NCBI RefSeq assembly: GCF_031764535.1
Contig: NZ_CP134499.1
Coordinates: 744,001-808,000 of the forward strand
Reading direction: 5' to 3'
DNA: 64,000 nt
Source: Pseudomonas sp. SG20056
GTDB lineage: Bacteria > Pseudomonadota > Gammaproteobacteria > Pseudomonadales > Pseudomonadaceae
Each line of letters begins with the position of its first letter. Position 1 is the first letter of the stretch. A program made the position numbers and the translations under genes. The notes beneath the pieces were generated by a model. It was not told the DNA's origin, ran no database searches, and saw only the letters and a program-made list of their open reading frames with translations. This document shows, piece by piece, positions 34,729-44,065 of this stretch.

Positions 34729-36038
34729 CGGTACAGCAGTACCCCGGCGGACAGCTGCCAGGTAGTGATGCCACCGAGCAGGGCGATAATCGTCGGCAGC
34801 AACAACCACCAGACTTTCCCCGACAACGCCGGCAGTGGCGTGCGCCATTGCACCAGGGCCAGGCTCAGCGCGCAGAAACAGGCGGCCAACATGGCTCCGG
34901 CGATAATGTCGCTGGGCCAGTGCACCCCCAGGTAAATCCGCGAGCCGGCAATCGCCGTGGCTGGCAGGCTGGCCAGTAGCAGCCAGGTCAGGCGCATGCG
35001 AGTCGGTTGTCCGCGGCCGGCCAGTACCCCAAGCAGCAGAAAGAAGGCAAAGGCCGCCGAACTGTGTCCGCTGGGAAAGCTGAAGCTGTTCAGCGGCTCC
35101 AGCAGCACATCGGGGCGGCTGCGGGCAAAGAATGCCTTCAGCGCGCCGTTGGCCAACGCAGTGCCGAGCAGGCTGCCAATCGCCAGGCAGAGCGTGCGCC
35201 ATTGCCGCGTCGCCAGCAGGATCAGGCACAGCAGCACGGCCGCCGCCAGTTGTGTGCGCATATCGCCGAGGCGGGTGATCAGCACCATCAGCGTATCCAG
35301 CGCCGCGCTGCGATGCTCCTGCACCAAGGTCAGCAGCCCTTGATCGAGCTGGCTCAGGTGCGGCCAGCTGAGCATCAGGCCAATTAGCAGAGTCAGGCTT
35401 GCCGCTGCGGTCAGCAGGCTGGAGTGCCGTTGCCCACGCAAGCTGCCTTGCACGCTGATGCCCACTACCAGCGCCACGCCGGCGGCAATGGCCCCGGCCT
35501 GAGGCCAGAAACCTTCCGGCAGCGGCAGGCGCAGGGCTGCACCCGTGGCCCAGCCAGGCAGCATATAGGCGATGGACCAACCAACCCCGGCCAGCAGGCT
35601 GACGCTAAAAAAACGCACGAAGGGCATGTCGAACATGCCGGCGACCATCGGCAACATGGGCCGCAGTGGGCCGATAAAACGCCCGACCAGCAGGCTGGCG
35701 ACGCCGTAGCGTACAAAGTAGCCGTGGGCACTGTTCAGCCATTGTGGGTGATTTCGCAGCACCGGCAGGCGGCCGATGTCCTGATGAAAATAGCGCCCCA
35801 GTGCATAGGACAGGCAGTCGCCCAACAACCCGCCGCAAAACGCCAGCAGCAGGGTTTCACCCAGGCCCAGCGCGCCGTTGCCAGCCAGCGCGGCGACAGC
35901 GAACAGCAATACGGTGCCGGGAACGAGGATGCCGACAATCGCCAGGCACTCACCGCAAGCCAGCAAAAAGATCGCCAGGCCAAGCCACTCAGGATGGGCG
36001 CTTAGCCAGAGGGTCAGGGTGTCGAACCATTGGCTCAT
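34722..36038 (-). CDS. DedA (VTT) - PAP2 phosphatase fusion membrane protein
   Basis: A 438-residue polytopic protein. Residues 1-200 form a DedA/SNARE-associated domain (FLLACGECLAIVGILVPGTVLLF, then GRFIGPLRPMLPMVAGMFDMP). Residues 215-410 form a PAP2 phosphatase with all three signature motifs: KAFFARSRP, PSGHS and SRIYLGVHWPSD. DedA proteins are now linked to flipping of undecaprenyl phosphate or phospholipids, and PAP2 enzymes dephosphorylate lipid pyrophosphates. The fusion thus suggests coupled dephosphorylation and recycling of a lipid carrier. It overlaps mpg by 4 bases at its start. Confidence 0.88.
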   Translation of the reverse strand: MSQWFDTLTLWLSAHPEWLGLAIFLLACGECLAIVGILVPGTVLLFAVAALAGNGALGLGETLLLAFCGGLLGDCLSYALGRYFHQDIGRLPVLRNHPQWLNSAHGYFVRYGVASLLVGRFIGPLRPMLPMVAGMFDMPFVRFFSVSLLAGVGWSIAYMLPGWATGAALRLPLPEGFWPQAGAIAAGVALVVGISVQGSLRGQRHSSLLTAAASLTLLIGLMLSWPHLSQLDQGLLTLVQEHRSAALDTLMVLITRLGDMRTQLAAAVLLCLILLATRQWRTLCLAIGSLLGTALANGALKAFFARSRPDVLLEPLNSFSFPSGHSSAAFAFFLLLGVLAGRGQPTRMRLTWLLLASLPATAIAGSRIYLGVHWPSDIIAGAMLAACFCALSLALVQWRTPLPALSGKVWWLLLPTIIALLGGITTWQLSAGVLLYRY

Positions 36039-36751
36039 TGGTGGTCATCCGTGGGGGTTAGCAGGTGATAGTCCTGGCCGGCCCGCTGGCCGCGCCTTAA
36101 CGGGTTGCGGGTGCAATGGCGGGCAAAGGCGGCGTCGACAAAACGGTAGGGCAGTTGCTCATCGCGGCCATGGGGGATGCCCAGGCGTGGGCATTGCACG
36201 ATCTGCTGCGGGCGTTCGCCAAGGTCTTCGACAAACAGGCGTTGCTCATCGAATGCCCGTGCGTCCCACTCCGGCACCTTTAAGCCAAGCGATTTGCACA
36301 GCAAGGTTTGCCCGGCACAGAGGGTTTCGCGGCTGCGTGGTCTGCCTTGGGTGTCGGGGTTATTCGCCTGCATCTGTGTCAGGGCATCTGCGCCGCTGTG
36401 TTCGTCCTGCCAGGGATAGGCGGATTTGATCAGCACCGCATTGCCAGGGCCCTGGGCGCTGAAATTCAGCGAATCGCCGCCCCGGGCGTAATACATATAG
36501 ATGTGTCCGCCATCCATAAATAGCGCGCGGCGTTTGTGGGTGTAGCCGAGCGAGGCATGGCTGCCTTTCTCGCTCAAGTAATAGGCCTCAGTCTCGATAA
36601 TTCGCGCGCTCAGCCAGCGCTCGCCCTGTTTGTGGCGGATCACCTTGCCGAGCAGCTCGCAGGCCTGCAGGCGCGCGTCGCGGTCAAAGAAACTGGCCGG
36701 CAGTGCGCGGCCTTCGGGCCAGGGCAAACTAAGGGTGGGTTCGATGGGCAT
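36035..36751 (-). CDS. mpg: 3-methyladenine DNA glycosylase, AAG family
   Basis: A 238-residue protein of the AAG/MPG family, which excises alkylated purines and hypoxanthine. Characteristic stretches are ELLGKVIRH, ARIIETEAYY (containing the catalytic Glu), the SHASLGYTHKRRALFMDGGHIYMYYARGG segment that includes the DNA-inserting Tyr region, and AVLIKSAYPW. Bacterial members are less common than AlkA/Tag. As I recall, P. aeruginosa has an orthologue at the matching locus (PA4010). It overlaps the DedA-PAP2 gene by 4 bases, so the two may be co-transcribed. Confidence 0.88.
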   Translation of the reverse strand: MPIEPTLSLPWPEGRALPASFFDRDARLQACELLGKVIRHKQGERWLSARIIETEAYYLSEKGSHASLGYTHKRRALFMDGGHIYMYYARGGDSLNFSAQGPGNAVLIKSAYPWQDEHSGADALTQMQANNPDTQGRPRSRETLCAGQTLLCKSLGLKVPEWDARAFDEQRLFVEDLGERPQQIVQCPRLGIPHGRDEQLPYRFVDAAFARHCTRNPLRRGQRAGQDYHLLTPTDDHQ

Positions 36752-36814
36752 GCGCTGTCGTTGTGGCTTGGCTGGGCATAGGCTGGGGCGATCATAACAA
36801 TAAGAGTCTTAACC

Positions 36815-37669
36815 ATGCCTGAACGTGCCCGCGTCAGCAGCGCTCATATAAGCCCCAGCGCCCATTACACTGGCTATATCTGGTACCGCCATCAGTTGGC
36901 GGATGCGGCCTTTGTCACCGGTTTCGGGCGTTTTGTGCATGGTCTGCTCAGCCCCATCACCTGGGGAGCGCGGGTTGGTTTCGGCCTGGATATCGAACAG
37001 TTTCTGCTGCAACGGCATCTGCAAATTGATGCCCAGCTGACTGCTGCGATTGAGCAGGGCGGTGTGTGCCAGGTGGTAGAGATCGCCTGCGGCCTGTCGC
37101 CGCGTGGGCGGCGCTTTACCGCGCGTTACCCGCAGCTGCGCTATATCGAGGCGGACCTGCCGGTGATGGCCGCGCGTAAACGCCTGCTGCTGAATGCCGA
37201 AGGCTGGCTGGGCAGTCAGCATCAGGTGCGCGCGGTGGATATCCTCGCCGAGGAGGGCAGCAAAAGCCTCGCGGCGCTGTTCGCTGAGCTGGATCACAGC
37301 AAACCGGTGGTGGTGATTACCGAAGGGTTGGTGAATTACTTCGAGCTGGCGCTGATCGAGTCGTTCTGGACGCGCTTGGCCGAGCAGCTGCGTGAGTTCC
37401 CCCGAGCCACCTACCTGACCGAGCTGTACCCGGATTTGCGCGAACACCCACGTTACCGCCAACTGCGCTGGGGTGTTGGCCTGATTGGCCGGCTGACCCG
37501 AGGCAGCTATCCGCTGCACTACCGCAATGATCAGGCGATTGTGCAGGGCTTCCAGAAATGCGGCTTCAATCAGGTCGAAGTATTCGATCCGAGCCGCGCG
37601 AGCCAGGCGCTTGGTCTGGCACCAGCGCGCAGTGCCGGGTTGGTGCGGGTGATTGAGGCGCGAGTCTAA
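36815..37669 (+). CDS. LCMT-like class I SAM methyltransferase
   Basis: A 284-residue protein of the leucine-carboxyl-methyltransferase-like (PF04072-type) group. The SAM loop is VVEIACGLSPRG at about 89-100, followed by YIEADLPVMAARK, and the family motif ITEGLVNYF is at about 168-176. In bacteria such enzymes methylate small molecules or unknown targets; no polyketide cluster is near. The gene stands alone between mpg (divergent) and a convergent hydrolase gene. The repeat copy 2 starts exactly at its stop codon. Confidence 0.8.
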   Translation: MPERARVSSAHISPSAHYTGYIWYRHQLADAAFVTGFGRFVHGLLSPITWGARVGFGLDIEQFLLQRHLQIDAQLTAAIEQGGVCQVVEIACGLSPRGRRFTARYPQLRYIEADLPVMAARKRLLLNAEGWLGSQHQVRAVDILAEEGSKSLAALFAELDHSKPVVVITEGLVNYFELALIESFWTRLAEQLREFPRATYLTELYPDLREHPRYRQLRWGVGLIGRLTRGSYPLHYRNDQAIVQGFQKCGFNQVEVFDPSRASQALGLAPARSAGLVRVIEARV

Positions 37670-37810
37670 GAGTCTGTTTCGGATCTCGCGAGCTAGAGCG
37701 AGGCAAGGCAAAAACTGGCGAGGAAGCGGAGTTTACTGTTGTAAATGAGCATTCCGAGCCTGTTTTTAACGCAGTATCGCCGACGCGCAGCAGATCCGAG
37801 ACAGGCTCTA
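37668..37810. repeat. MITE-like palindromic repeat, copy 2
   Basis: It shares the core of copy 1 (GAGGAAGCGGAGTTTACT, then GTAAATGAGCATTCCGAGCCTGTTTTTAACG with few changes). The ends differ: about 19 bases on the left match the reverse complement of the right end (TAGAGCCTGTCTCGGATCT) with three mismatches. The left end overlaps the TAA stop of the LCMT-like gene, and the right end CTA is the stop codon of the convergent hydrolase. It therefore fills the whole gap between the two genes and could act as their shared transcript end. Confidence 0.8.
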
Positions 37811-39037
37811 GGCGCAGGCCGCTGTTGGTAGCGGCTGCAGCTGAAACTGCGTCGCCAGCGCCTGGCTGGCCTGCTGATCGCTGTGCGGAAAGACAACAGC
37901 CAGGCCGTTTGTATCCTGACGCAGCGGTAGCAGGGGCTGGGTGGGCAGGTCCTTGCACAGCAGTTGCCAGCCACGCGTGCCGCGAATAGCCGGCAGATCA
38001 GCGTGCAACAATCCGCCAAAGAAACCCAATTCGCTGATCTCTACCGTCCATTCCCCACCATCAGGATGCTGCAGGCGAGCGTGGCGCTGGCTGGGCGGCA
38101 GGCGCGCTTCATGGCGTTTTTCCAGTTGCAGCAGTTGCGATTGGGCCAGCAGGCTACTGCCTGGGCTGCGGCTTGGCAGGGCGTCGCCGCGCAGAAACGG
38201 GTTGTACAGATTGGCGCAGGCGTCGCGTTGTTCGAATTGCGCGAGGTGATCGGCGTTGTGGATCAGTGCGCAGCTGGCCTGGGCGCAGGCGGCGGCGAAG
38301 TGCGCGTGCTCCCAGGGTTGGGTGAAGTGGTCATATTCGCCGGCCAGCACCAGGGTCGGGCAGCTGGGGTGGCGTTGAAATCCTTGAAAATCCAGCAGGC
38401 GCTGGCTGTTCTGCCGGTAGCGCTCGATATCGGCGGCTGACAAGCGTTGGATCTGTCGCAGCAGAGCCTTGCGAAATACCGGGGCTACGCCGGTCTGCTC
38501 CAGGCGCAAAGGATTGAGCAGGCCGGTCAGCGCGCCATGAGCAAAGGCCTCGCAGCGCCCTTCAGCCAGCAGCGCCAGGCCTTCCTGCAGCAGCAGGCGT
38601 GCGCCAGGGCGGCCGAAGGCGGTGATCCCGGCCAGCAGCACACGAGCGCAGCGCTCGGGGTGACGGGCGGCAAACAGCGCGGCCAGGGCCGAGCCATAGG
38701 ACAGGCCGATGGGCATCAGCGGCGGCAGGTCGAGTTCCTCGGCGAAGGCGGCGATCAGGTCGGCCAGCTGTTCCAGGCTCAGATCGGGCACCAGTTGCAG
38801 GTTGCCGCCCTGGCTGGGCAGGTCGAGCAGGATCACCGGGTGCTCGCCGAGCAGCTCGCTGACTTCGGCGGCAAACGAGCGAAAGCTCTGGAATGCGCCG
38901 CCCAACAGCAATACGGGCGGGCGAGTGTCGTGGCTGCGGCAGGCGTAGGCCTGGTAGTGCAGTCGCAGGTCGCCTATATGCAGCACCTGTGGGGCTTCGT
39001 TGAGTTGTGCGGCGCAGTAGTCGGTACGGTAATGCAT
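37808..39037 (-). CDS. Alpha/beta hydrolase with probable C-terminal PilZ domain
   Basis: A 409-residue protein from the ATG at 39037 (G-rich site upstream). Residues 1-260 are an alpha/beta hydrolase: the nucleophile elbow is GLSYGSALA, an acid region is LAGEYDHFT and the catalytic His lies in NADHLAQFE. Overall it resembles RhlA/PhaG-like enzymes. Residues 300-409 look like a PilZ domain: RHEAR at 308-312 fits RxxxR and EISELG at 333-338 fits (D/N)xSxxG except for the first residue. This would make it a hydrolase gated by cyclic-di-GMP. The hydrolase call is firm and the PilZ call is moderate. Confidence 0.75.
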   Translation of the reverse strand: MHYRTDYCAAQLNEAPQVLHIGDLRLHYQAYACRSHDTRPPVLLLGGAFQSFRSFAAEVSELLGEHPVILLDLPSQGGNLQLVPDLSLEQLADLIAAFAEELDLPPLMPIGLSYGSALAALFAARHPERCARVLLAGITAFGRPGARLLLQEGLALLAEGRCEAFAHGALTGLLNPLRLEQTGVAPVFRKALLRQIQRLSAADIERYRQNSQRLLDFQGFQRHPSCPTLVLAGEYDHFTQPWEHAHFAAACAQASCALIHNADHLAQFEQRDACANLYNPFLRGDALPSRSPGSSLLAQSQLLQLEKRHEARLPPSQRHARLQHPDGGEWTVEISELGFFGGLLHADLPAIRGTRGWQLLCKDLPTQPLLPLRQDTNGLAVVFPHSDQQASQALATQFQLQPLPTAACA

Positions 39038-39259
39038 GCTGATCCCACCCCGGCGGTCGGCCGCCTGTCTTGCTTGTGATGGCAAGGTAAACATTCGGAC
39101 GGTTTTTGTTTACCTAACCTTCGGGCGGCTGATGGTCTGTGGTGTCACTGTTTCTTTCGGTGGCTTGCTGTGTGGGGCTTGGCGGCGTTACCGCGGGTTG
39201 TGGCGAATGCAGTGTTTACCGTCCGCCGCGCAGCGCTGGGCGTGGAGCGGCGCGACCGT

Positions 39260-39265
39260 TATACT
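39260..39265 (+). promoter_or_regulatory. Possible -10 element upstream of proA
   Basis: TATACT lies 36 bases before the proA ATG with a suitable leader length. No clear -35 accompanies it, so the call is tentative. Confidence 0.3.
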
Positions 39266-39301
39266 CAGCGACTTTTTTCAACCGCCAGACCTGCCAAGAC
39301 C

Positions 39302-40567
39302 ATGACTGAGTCCGTGCTCGACTATATGACCCGCCTGGGACAGGCCGCCCGCAGCGCTTCGCGTGTGCTGGCGCGCGCCAGTACCGCGCAGAAGAACCGT
39401 GCCCTGCAGGCCGCCGCGGCCGCGCTGGATGCGGCCCGCAGCGATTTGACTGCCGCCAACGAGCTCGACCTAGCCGCCGCGCGTGCCAATGGTCTGGAGC
39501 CGGCCATGGTTGACCGTCTGGCGCTGACGCCGGCAGTGATCGACAGCATGATCGAAGGTCTGCGTCAGGTCGCCACGCTGCCTGATCCGATCGGCGAGAT
39601 CCGCGATATGCGTTACCTGCCGTCGGGTATTCAGGTCGGCAAGATGCGCGTGCCACTGGGTGTGATCGGCATCATCTATGAGTCGCGGCCGAACGTGACC
39701 ATCGACGCCGCCAGCCTGTGCCTGAAATCCGGTAACGCCACCATCCTGCGTGGCGGCTCCGAGGCGATTCACTCCAACCAGGCGATTGCTCGTTGCATTC
39801 AGCTCGGCCTGGGCGAAGCCGGTTTGCCCGCCAGCGCCGTGCAGGTGGTGGAAACCACTGATCGTGCCGCCGTTGGTGCGCTGATCACCATGCCGGAATT
39901 TGTTGACGTGATTGTGCCGCGCGGCGGCAAGGGCCTGATCGAGCGCATCAGCCGTGACGCCAAGGTGCCGGTGATCAAGCACCTGGATGGCGTCTGCCAC
40001 GTGTATATCGACGTCGCTGCTGATCTCGACAAGGCTATCCGTGTCGCTGACAACGCCAAGACTCAGCGCTACTCGCCGTGCAACGCCATGGAAACCCTGC
40101 TGGTGCACGCCGCCGTGGCCGACAAGGTGTTGCCGCCGCTGGCTGCGATCTACCGCGACAAAGGTGTTGAACTGCGTGGCGACGCCGCGACCCGTGCGCT
40201 GCTGGGCAGCGACGTGCTGGAAGCCAGCGAAGATGACTGGTTTGCCGAGTACAACGCGCCGATCCTGGCGATTCGCATCGTTGATTCCCTGGATGCGGCC
40301 ATCGAGCACATCAACCATTACGGATCGCAGCACACCGACGCGATCATCACCGAGAACTTCAGTGATGCGCGGCGCTTCCTGACCGAAGTCGACTCCGCCT
40401 CGGTAATGGTCAATGCCTCGACCCGTTTTGCCGATGGTTTTGAATACGGCCTGGGCGCGGAGATCGGTATTTCCACCGACAAGCTGCACGCGCGAGGCCC
40501 GGTTGGCCTGGATGGGTTGACCAGCGAGAAGTACGTGGTGTTTGGCGACGGGCACATTCGTACCTGA
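39302..40567 (+). CDS. proA: Gamma-glutamyl phosphate reductase
   Basis: The second enzyme of proline synthesis, which reduces gamma-glutamyl phosphate to glutamate semialdehyde with NADPH. The ATG at 39302 gives 421 residues, the usual length. Family segments include [29 protein letters not shown] and the active-site region [13 protein letters not shown] with the catalytic Cys, then [21 protein letters not shown]. It is the first gene of the long plus-strand cell-envelope and housekeeping block and is followed 13 bases later by nadD. Confidence 0.97.
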   Translation: MTESVLDYMTRLGQAARSASRVLARASTAQKNRALQAAAAALDAARSDLTAANELDLAAARANGLEPAMVDRLALTPAVIDSMIEGLRQVATLPDPIGEIRDMRYLPSGIQVGKMRVPLGVIGIIYESRPNVTIDAASLCLKSGNATILRGGSEAIHSNQAIARCIQLGLGEAGLPASAVQVVETTDRAAVGALITMPEFVDVIVPRGGKGLIERISRDAKVPVIKHLDGVCHVYIDVAADLDKAIRVADNAKTQRYSPCNAMETLLVHAAVADKVLPPLAAIYRDKGVELRGDAATRALLGSDVLEASEDDWFAEYNAPILAIRIVDSLDAAIEHINHYGSQHTDAIITENFSDARRFLTEVDSASVMVNASTRFADGFEYGLGAEIGISTDKLHARGPVGLDGLTSEKYVVFGDGHIRT

Positions 40568-40580
40568 TGGGGCGTACCTG

Positions 40581-41255
40581 ATGGCCAAGCGCAGCGACGC
40601 CCGACATACCGACGCTCGACGCATCGGTCTGCTAGGCGGCACCTTTAATCCGGTGCATATCGGCCATCTGCGCAGCGCTGTGGAAGTGGCCGATGCGCTG
40701 CAGCTCCATGAGTTGCGTCTGATCCCCAGCGCGCGGCCGCCGCACCGCAGCGCACCGGAGGTCAGTGCCGAGGATCGCCTGGCCATGGTCAGGTTGGCGG
40801 TAGCCGATGCCGGGGTGCTGCAGGTGGATGATCGCGAGCTGCAGCGCGATAAACCGTCCTACAGCATCGACACCCTGGAGTCGTTGCGCAGTGAGTTGGC
40901 TGCGGATGATCAGCTGTTTCTGCTGCTGGGCTGGGATGCCTTCTGCGGTTTACCCAGTTGGCAGCGTTGGGATGAGTTGCTGCAGCACTGCCATATTCTG
41001 GTGCTGCAACGGCCGGATGCCGACAGTGAAGCGCCTGAGGCGCTGCGCAATCTGTTGGCGGCGCGCAGTGTGAGTGCCCCGTCGGCCCTGAGTGGGCCGA
41101 GTGGGCAGATTGCTTTTATCTGGCAGACACCTCTGGCGGTGTCGGCTACCCAGATCCGTTCGCTACTGGCGAGCGGAAAGTCGGCACGTTTTCTGGTGCC
41201 TGACGCGGTACTGGCCTATATCCATGCCCACGGACTGTACCGTGGCGCGAATTGA
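40581..41255 (+). CDS. nadD: Nicotinate-mononucleotide adenylyltransferase
   Basis: A 224-residue nucleotidyltransferase that forms nicotinate adenine dinucleotide in NAD synthesis. The ATP-binding motif is [16 protein letters not shown], the substrate loop contains [10 protein letters not shown] and the C-terminal motif [20 protein letters not shown] matches the family's ISxTxIR. The ATG at 40581 leaves an N-terminal extension of about ten residues compared with the shortest relatives, so a slightly later start is possible. It lies 13 bases after proA and 22 before rsfS. Confidence 0.95.
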   Translation: MAKRSDARHTDARRIGLLGGTFNPVHIGHLRSAVEVADALQLHELRLIPSARPPHRSAPEVSAEDRLAMVRLAVADAGVLQVDDRELQRDKPSYSIDTLESLRSELAADDQLFLLLGWDAFCGLPSWQRWDELLQHCHILVLQRPDADSEAPEALRNLLAARSVSAPSALSGPSGQIAFIWQTPLAVSATQIRSLLASGKSARFLVPDAVLAYIHAHGLYRGAN

Positions 41256-41277
41256 ACACGAGGCAAACGAGTTAGTT

Positions 41278-41682
41278 ATGACGAACGCAAGCAAAATGCA
41301 GAGCGAAGAGCTGGTCAAGTTGGCCATCAGCGCTCTGGAAGAAATCAAGGCGCAGGACATCACCACCATCGATGTGCGCGGCAAGACCAGCATCACCGAT
41401 TTCATGCTGATCGCCAGCGGCACCTCCAGCCGTCACGTTAAATCACTGGTCGACAACGTGCTGGAAAAGGTCAAGGAGCAGGGCGTACGCCCGATCGGCA
41501 CTGAAGGCATGGACACCGGTGAGTGGGCACTGCTCGACCTCGGCGACATTGTTGTTCACGTGATGCTGCCGACAGCTCGTCAGTTCTATGACCTTGAGCG
41601 TCTGTGGCAAGGTGCTGAGCAGAGCCGTGCGCAGTTCAGCGCCGAGCCGGGCGCTGAGCAATCGAGTGGCGGGCAGGAATAA
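41278..41682 (+). CDS. rsfS: Ribosomal silencing factor RsfS
   Basis: A 134-residue RsfS/YbeB protein. It binds ribosomal protein uL14 on the 50S subunit and blocks subunit joining when nutrients are low. The core reads [37 protein letters not shown] and [17 protein letters not shown], ending FYDLERLW. The Gln/Ser/Glu-rich tail of about 20 residues is longer than in E. coli. The gene order nadD-rsfS-rlmH-mrdA-rodA is the widely conserved proteobacterial arrangement. Confidence 0.96.
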   Translation: MTNASKMQSEELVKLAISALEEIKAQDITTIDVRGKTSITDFMLIASGTSSRHVKSLVDNVLEKVKEQGVRPIGTEGMDTGEWALLDLGDIVVHVMLPTARQFYDLERLWQGAEQSRAQFSAEPGAEQSSGGQE

Positions 41683-41694
41683 GGACGCGCAGCG

Positions 41695-42162
41695 GTGCGG
41701 ATCAAACTGATCGCAGTCGGCTCGCGGATGCCACGTTGGGTGGAAGAGGGCTGGCAGGAATACGCCAAGCGTATGCCCAGCGAGCTGTCCCTGGAACTGG
41801 TAGAAATTCCGCTGACCACGCGCGGCAAGAATGCCGATGTGGCGCGAATGATCCGTCAGGAAGGTGAGGCCATGCTGGCCAAGGTGCAGCCCGGGGAACG
41901 CATTGTCACCCTGGAAGTCGAAGGGCGACCCTGGAGCACCGAGCAGCTGGCGGTCGAACTCGACAAGTGGCGCCTGGATGCGCGCACCGTCAACCTGATG
42001 GTCGGCGGCCCGGAAGGGCTGGCACCTGAGGTGCAGGCGCGCAGTGAGCAGCGCTGGTCGTTGTCGCCGCTGACCCTGCCGCACCCCTTGGTGCGGATTC
42101 TGATCGGCGAACAGATGTATCGTGCCTGGACCGTGTTGTCCGGCCACCCCTACCACAAATAA
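41695..42162 (+). CDS. rlmH: 23S rRNA pseudouridine-1915 N3-methyltransferase
   Basis: A 155-residue SPOUT-family methyltransferase, the exact usual length. It starts at a GTG (41695) preceded by AAGGA. The C-terminal knot region shows [16 protein letters not shown] and [30 protein letters not shown], in which the last tyrosine-rich residues contact the target. It methylates Psi1915 in helix 69 of 23S rRNA on assembled 70S ribosomes. It is followed by the PBP2 gene 13 bases downstream. Confidence 0.97.
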   Translation: MRIKLIAVGSRMPRWVEEGWQEYAKRMPSELSLELVEIPLTTRGKNADVARMIRQEGEAMLAKVQPGERIVTLEVEGRPWSTEQLAVELDKWRLDARTVNLMVGGPEGLAPEVQARSEQRWSLSPLTLPHPLVRILIGEQMYRAWTVLSGHPYHK

Positions 42163-42175
42163 CTAGCAGCCATCG

Positions 42176-44065
42176 ATGCCGCAACCAATCCGCCTCAAAG
42201 ACCACGAGAAAGACGGCCGCCTGATCCGCAAACGCGCGGTGGTTGGTGCTGTGGTGGTTTTGTTGCTGACCTCGGTACTCGTGGCGCGCATGTATTACCT
42301 GCAGGTGGTGCAGTTCGAGCACCACACCACTCTGGCGGAAAACAACCGCATCCACGTGCAGCCGATCCCGCCGAACCGTGGGCTGATCTACGACCGCAAC
42401 GGGGTGATCATCGCCGATAACCGGCCCAGCTTCAGTTTGACCCTGACCCGCGAGCGCGCCGGTGACTGGCCGCAAGTGCTCGATGTAATAGTCGAAGTGC
42501 TGGAACTGGGCGCGGATGAGCGTGCGCTGTTCGAGCGGAGAGTGCGTCAGGGGCGGCGACCGTTTGAGCCGGTGCCGGTGCTGTTCGAATTGTCCGAGGA
42601 GCAGATTGCCCGTATCGCGATCAATCAGTTTCGTCTGCCCGGCGTTGAGGTCTCCGCGCAGCTGGTGCGGCATTACCCGCTGGGCGAGCATTTTGCCCAT
42701 TCGGTGGGCTATGTCGGGCGGATCAACGAGAAAGAGCTGAAAGAGCTCGATCCAGTGGCCTACAGCGGTACGCACCATATCGGCAAAACCGGTATCGAGC
42801 GTTTCTATGAAGACGAGCTGCACGGTGAAGTGGGTTACGAGGAAGTCGAAACCAACGCCCGTGGTCGCGTACTGCGCGTGCTCAAACGTACTGACCCGCT
42901 GCCCGGCAAGGACATCGTGCTGAGCCTCGATATCCGCTTGCAGGAGGCCGCCGAAAAGGCCCTGGCCGGTCGCCGTGGCGCGATTGTGGCGATCCAGCCG
43001 CAGACTGGCGAAGTGCTGGCGATGGTCAGTCAGCCGAGTTTCGATCCCAACCCGTTTGTCACTGGTATTGGCTTCAAGGCCTATGCCGACTTGCGCGATT
43101 CCATCGACCGTCCGCTGTACAACCGCGTGTTGCGTGGCCTCTATCCGCCAGGCTCGACGATCAAGCCGATGGTCGCAGTGGCAGGGCTGGATGCTGGTGT
43201 GGTCACGCCGCAGACGCGGGTATTCGACCCGGGCTTCTATCAGTTGCCCAATCACAGTCACAAATACCGCAACTGGAACCGTACTGGCGACGGCTGGGTG
43301 GATATGGACCTGGCCATCGCCCGCTCCAACGACACCTACTTCTACTCGCTGGCGCACAAAATGGGCATCGACCGCATGCATGACTACATGTCCCGCTTCG
43401 GCCTGGGGCAGCGCGTTGCGTTGGACATGTTCGAGGAAACGGCCGGGCTAATGCCGTCGCGGGACTGGAAGCGGGCGCGTTATCGTCAGGCCTGGTACCC
43501 CGGTGAAACGCTGATTCTCGGCATCGGTCAGGGCTATATGCAGACCACGCCGCTGCAACTGGCTCAAGCCACGGCGCTGATGGCCACACGCGGCAAATGG
43601 ATTCGACCACACCTGGCCAAGACCATTCAGGGGCAGGCGCCAGTCGACCCGAATCCGTTGCCGGATATTGTGCTGCGTGATCCGGCATTCTGGGATAACG
43701 GCCGTCATGGTATGGAACAGGTGATGCACGGCCCGCGTGGCACCGCGCGCAAGGTCGGCGATGCCGCGCTTTACCGGATTGCCGGCAAGAGCGGTACCGC
43801 TCAGGTGGTGGCGATCAAGCAGGGGGAGAAATACGACCGCAGCAAGGTTGCCGAGCGTCACCGTGACCATGCGCTGTTTGTGGCATTTGCTCCGGCAGAT
43901 AACCCGCAGATTGCCGTGTCGGTGATGGTGGAAAACGGCGAGTCTGGCTCCGGGGTGGCCGCACCGGTGGTCAAGCAGGTGATTGATGCGTGGCTGTTGG
44001 ATGAAAACGGTCAGTTGAAAGCCGAATACGCTCCGCCTGTGGCGGCTGAGGTCGCTGCGCCATGA
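42176..44065 (+). CDS. mrdA: Penicillin-binding protein 2, elongasome transpeptidase
   Basis: A 629-residue class B PBP (also called pbpA). A short cytoplasmic start and one membrane helix (about 22-42) precede the PBP dimer domain (NRGLIYDRNGVIIADN) and the transpeptidase. The catalytic motifs are STIK in PPGSTIKPMV, SND in ARSNDTYFYS and KSGT in AGKSGTAQ. It crosslinks peptidoglycan during side-wall growth together with RodA. The ribosome-binding site is weak. Its last 4 bases overlap the rodA start, so the two are translated as a pair. Confidence 0.97.
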   Translation: MPQPIRLKDHEKDGRLIRKRAVVGAVVVLLLTSVLVARMYYLQVVQFEHHTTLAENNRIHVQPIPPNRGLIYDRNGVIIADNRPSFSLTLTRERAGDWPQVLDVIVEVLELGADERALFERRVRQGRRPFEPVPVLFELSEEQIARIAINQFRLPGVEVSAQLVRHYPLGEHFAHSVGYVGRINEKELKELDPVAYSGTHHIGKTGIERFYEDELHGEVGYEEVETNARGRVLRVLKRTDPLPGKDIVLSLDIRLQEAAEKALAGRRGAIVAIQPQTGEVLAMVSQPSFDPNPFVTGIGFKAYADLRDSIDRPLYNRVLRGLYPPGSTIKPMVAVAGLDAGVVTPQTRVFDPGFYQLPNHSHKYRNWNRTGDGWVDMDLAIARSNDTYFYSLAHKMGIDRMHDYMSRFGLGQRVALDMFEETAGLMPSRDWKRARYRQAWYPGETLILGIGQGYMQTTPLQLAQATALMATRGKWIRPHLAKTIQGQAPVDPNPLPDIVLRDPAFWDNGRHGMEQVMHGPRGTARKVGDAALYRIAGKSGTAQVVAIKQGEKYDRSKVAERHRDHALFVAFAPADNPQIAVSVMVENGESGSGVAAPVVKQVIDAWLLDENGQLKAEYAPPVAAEVAAP

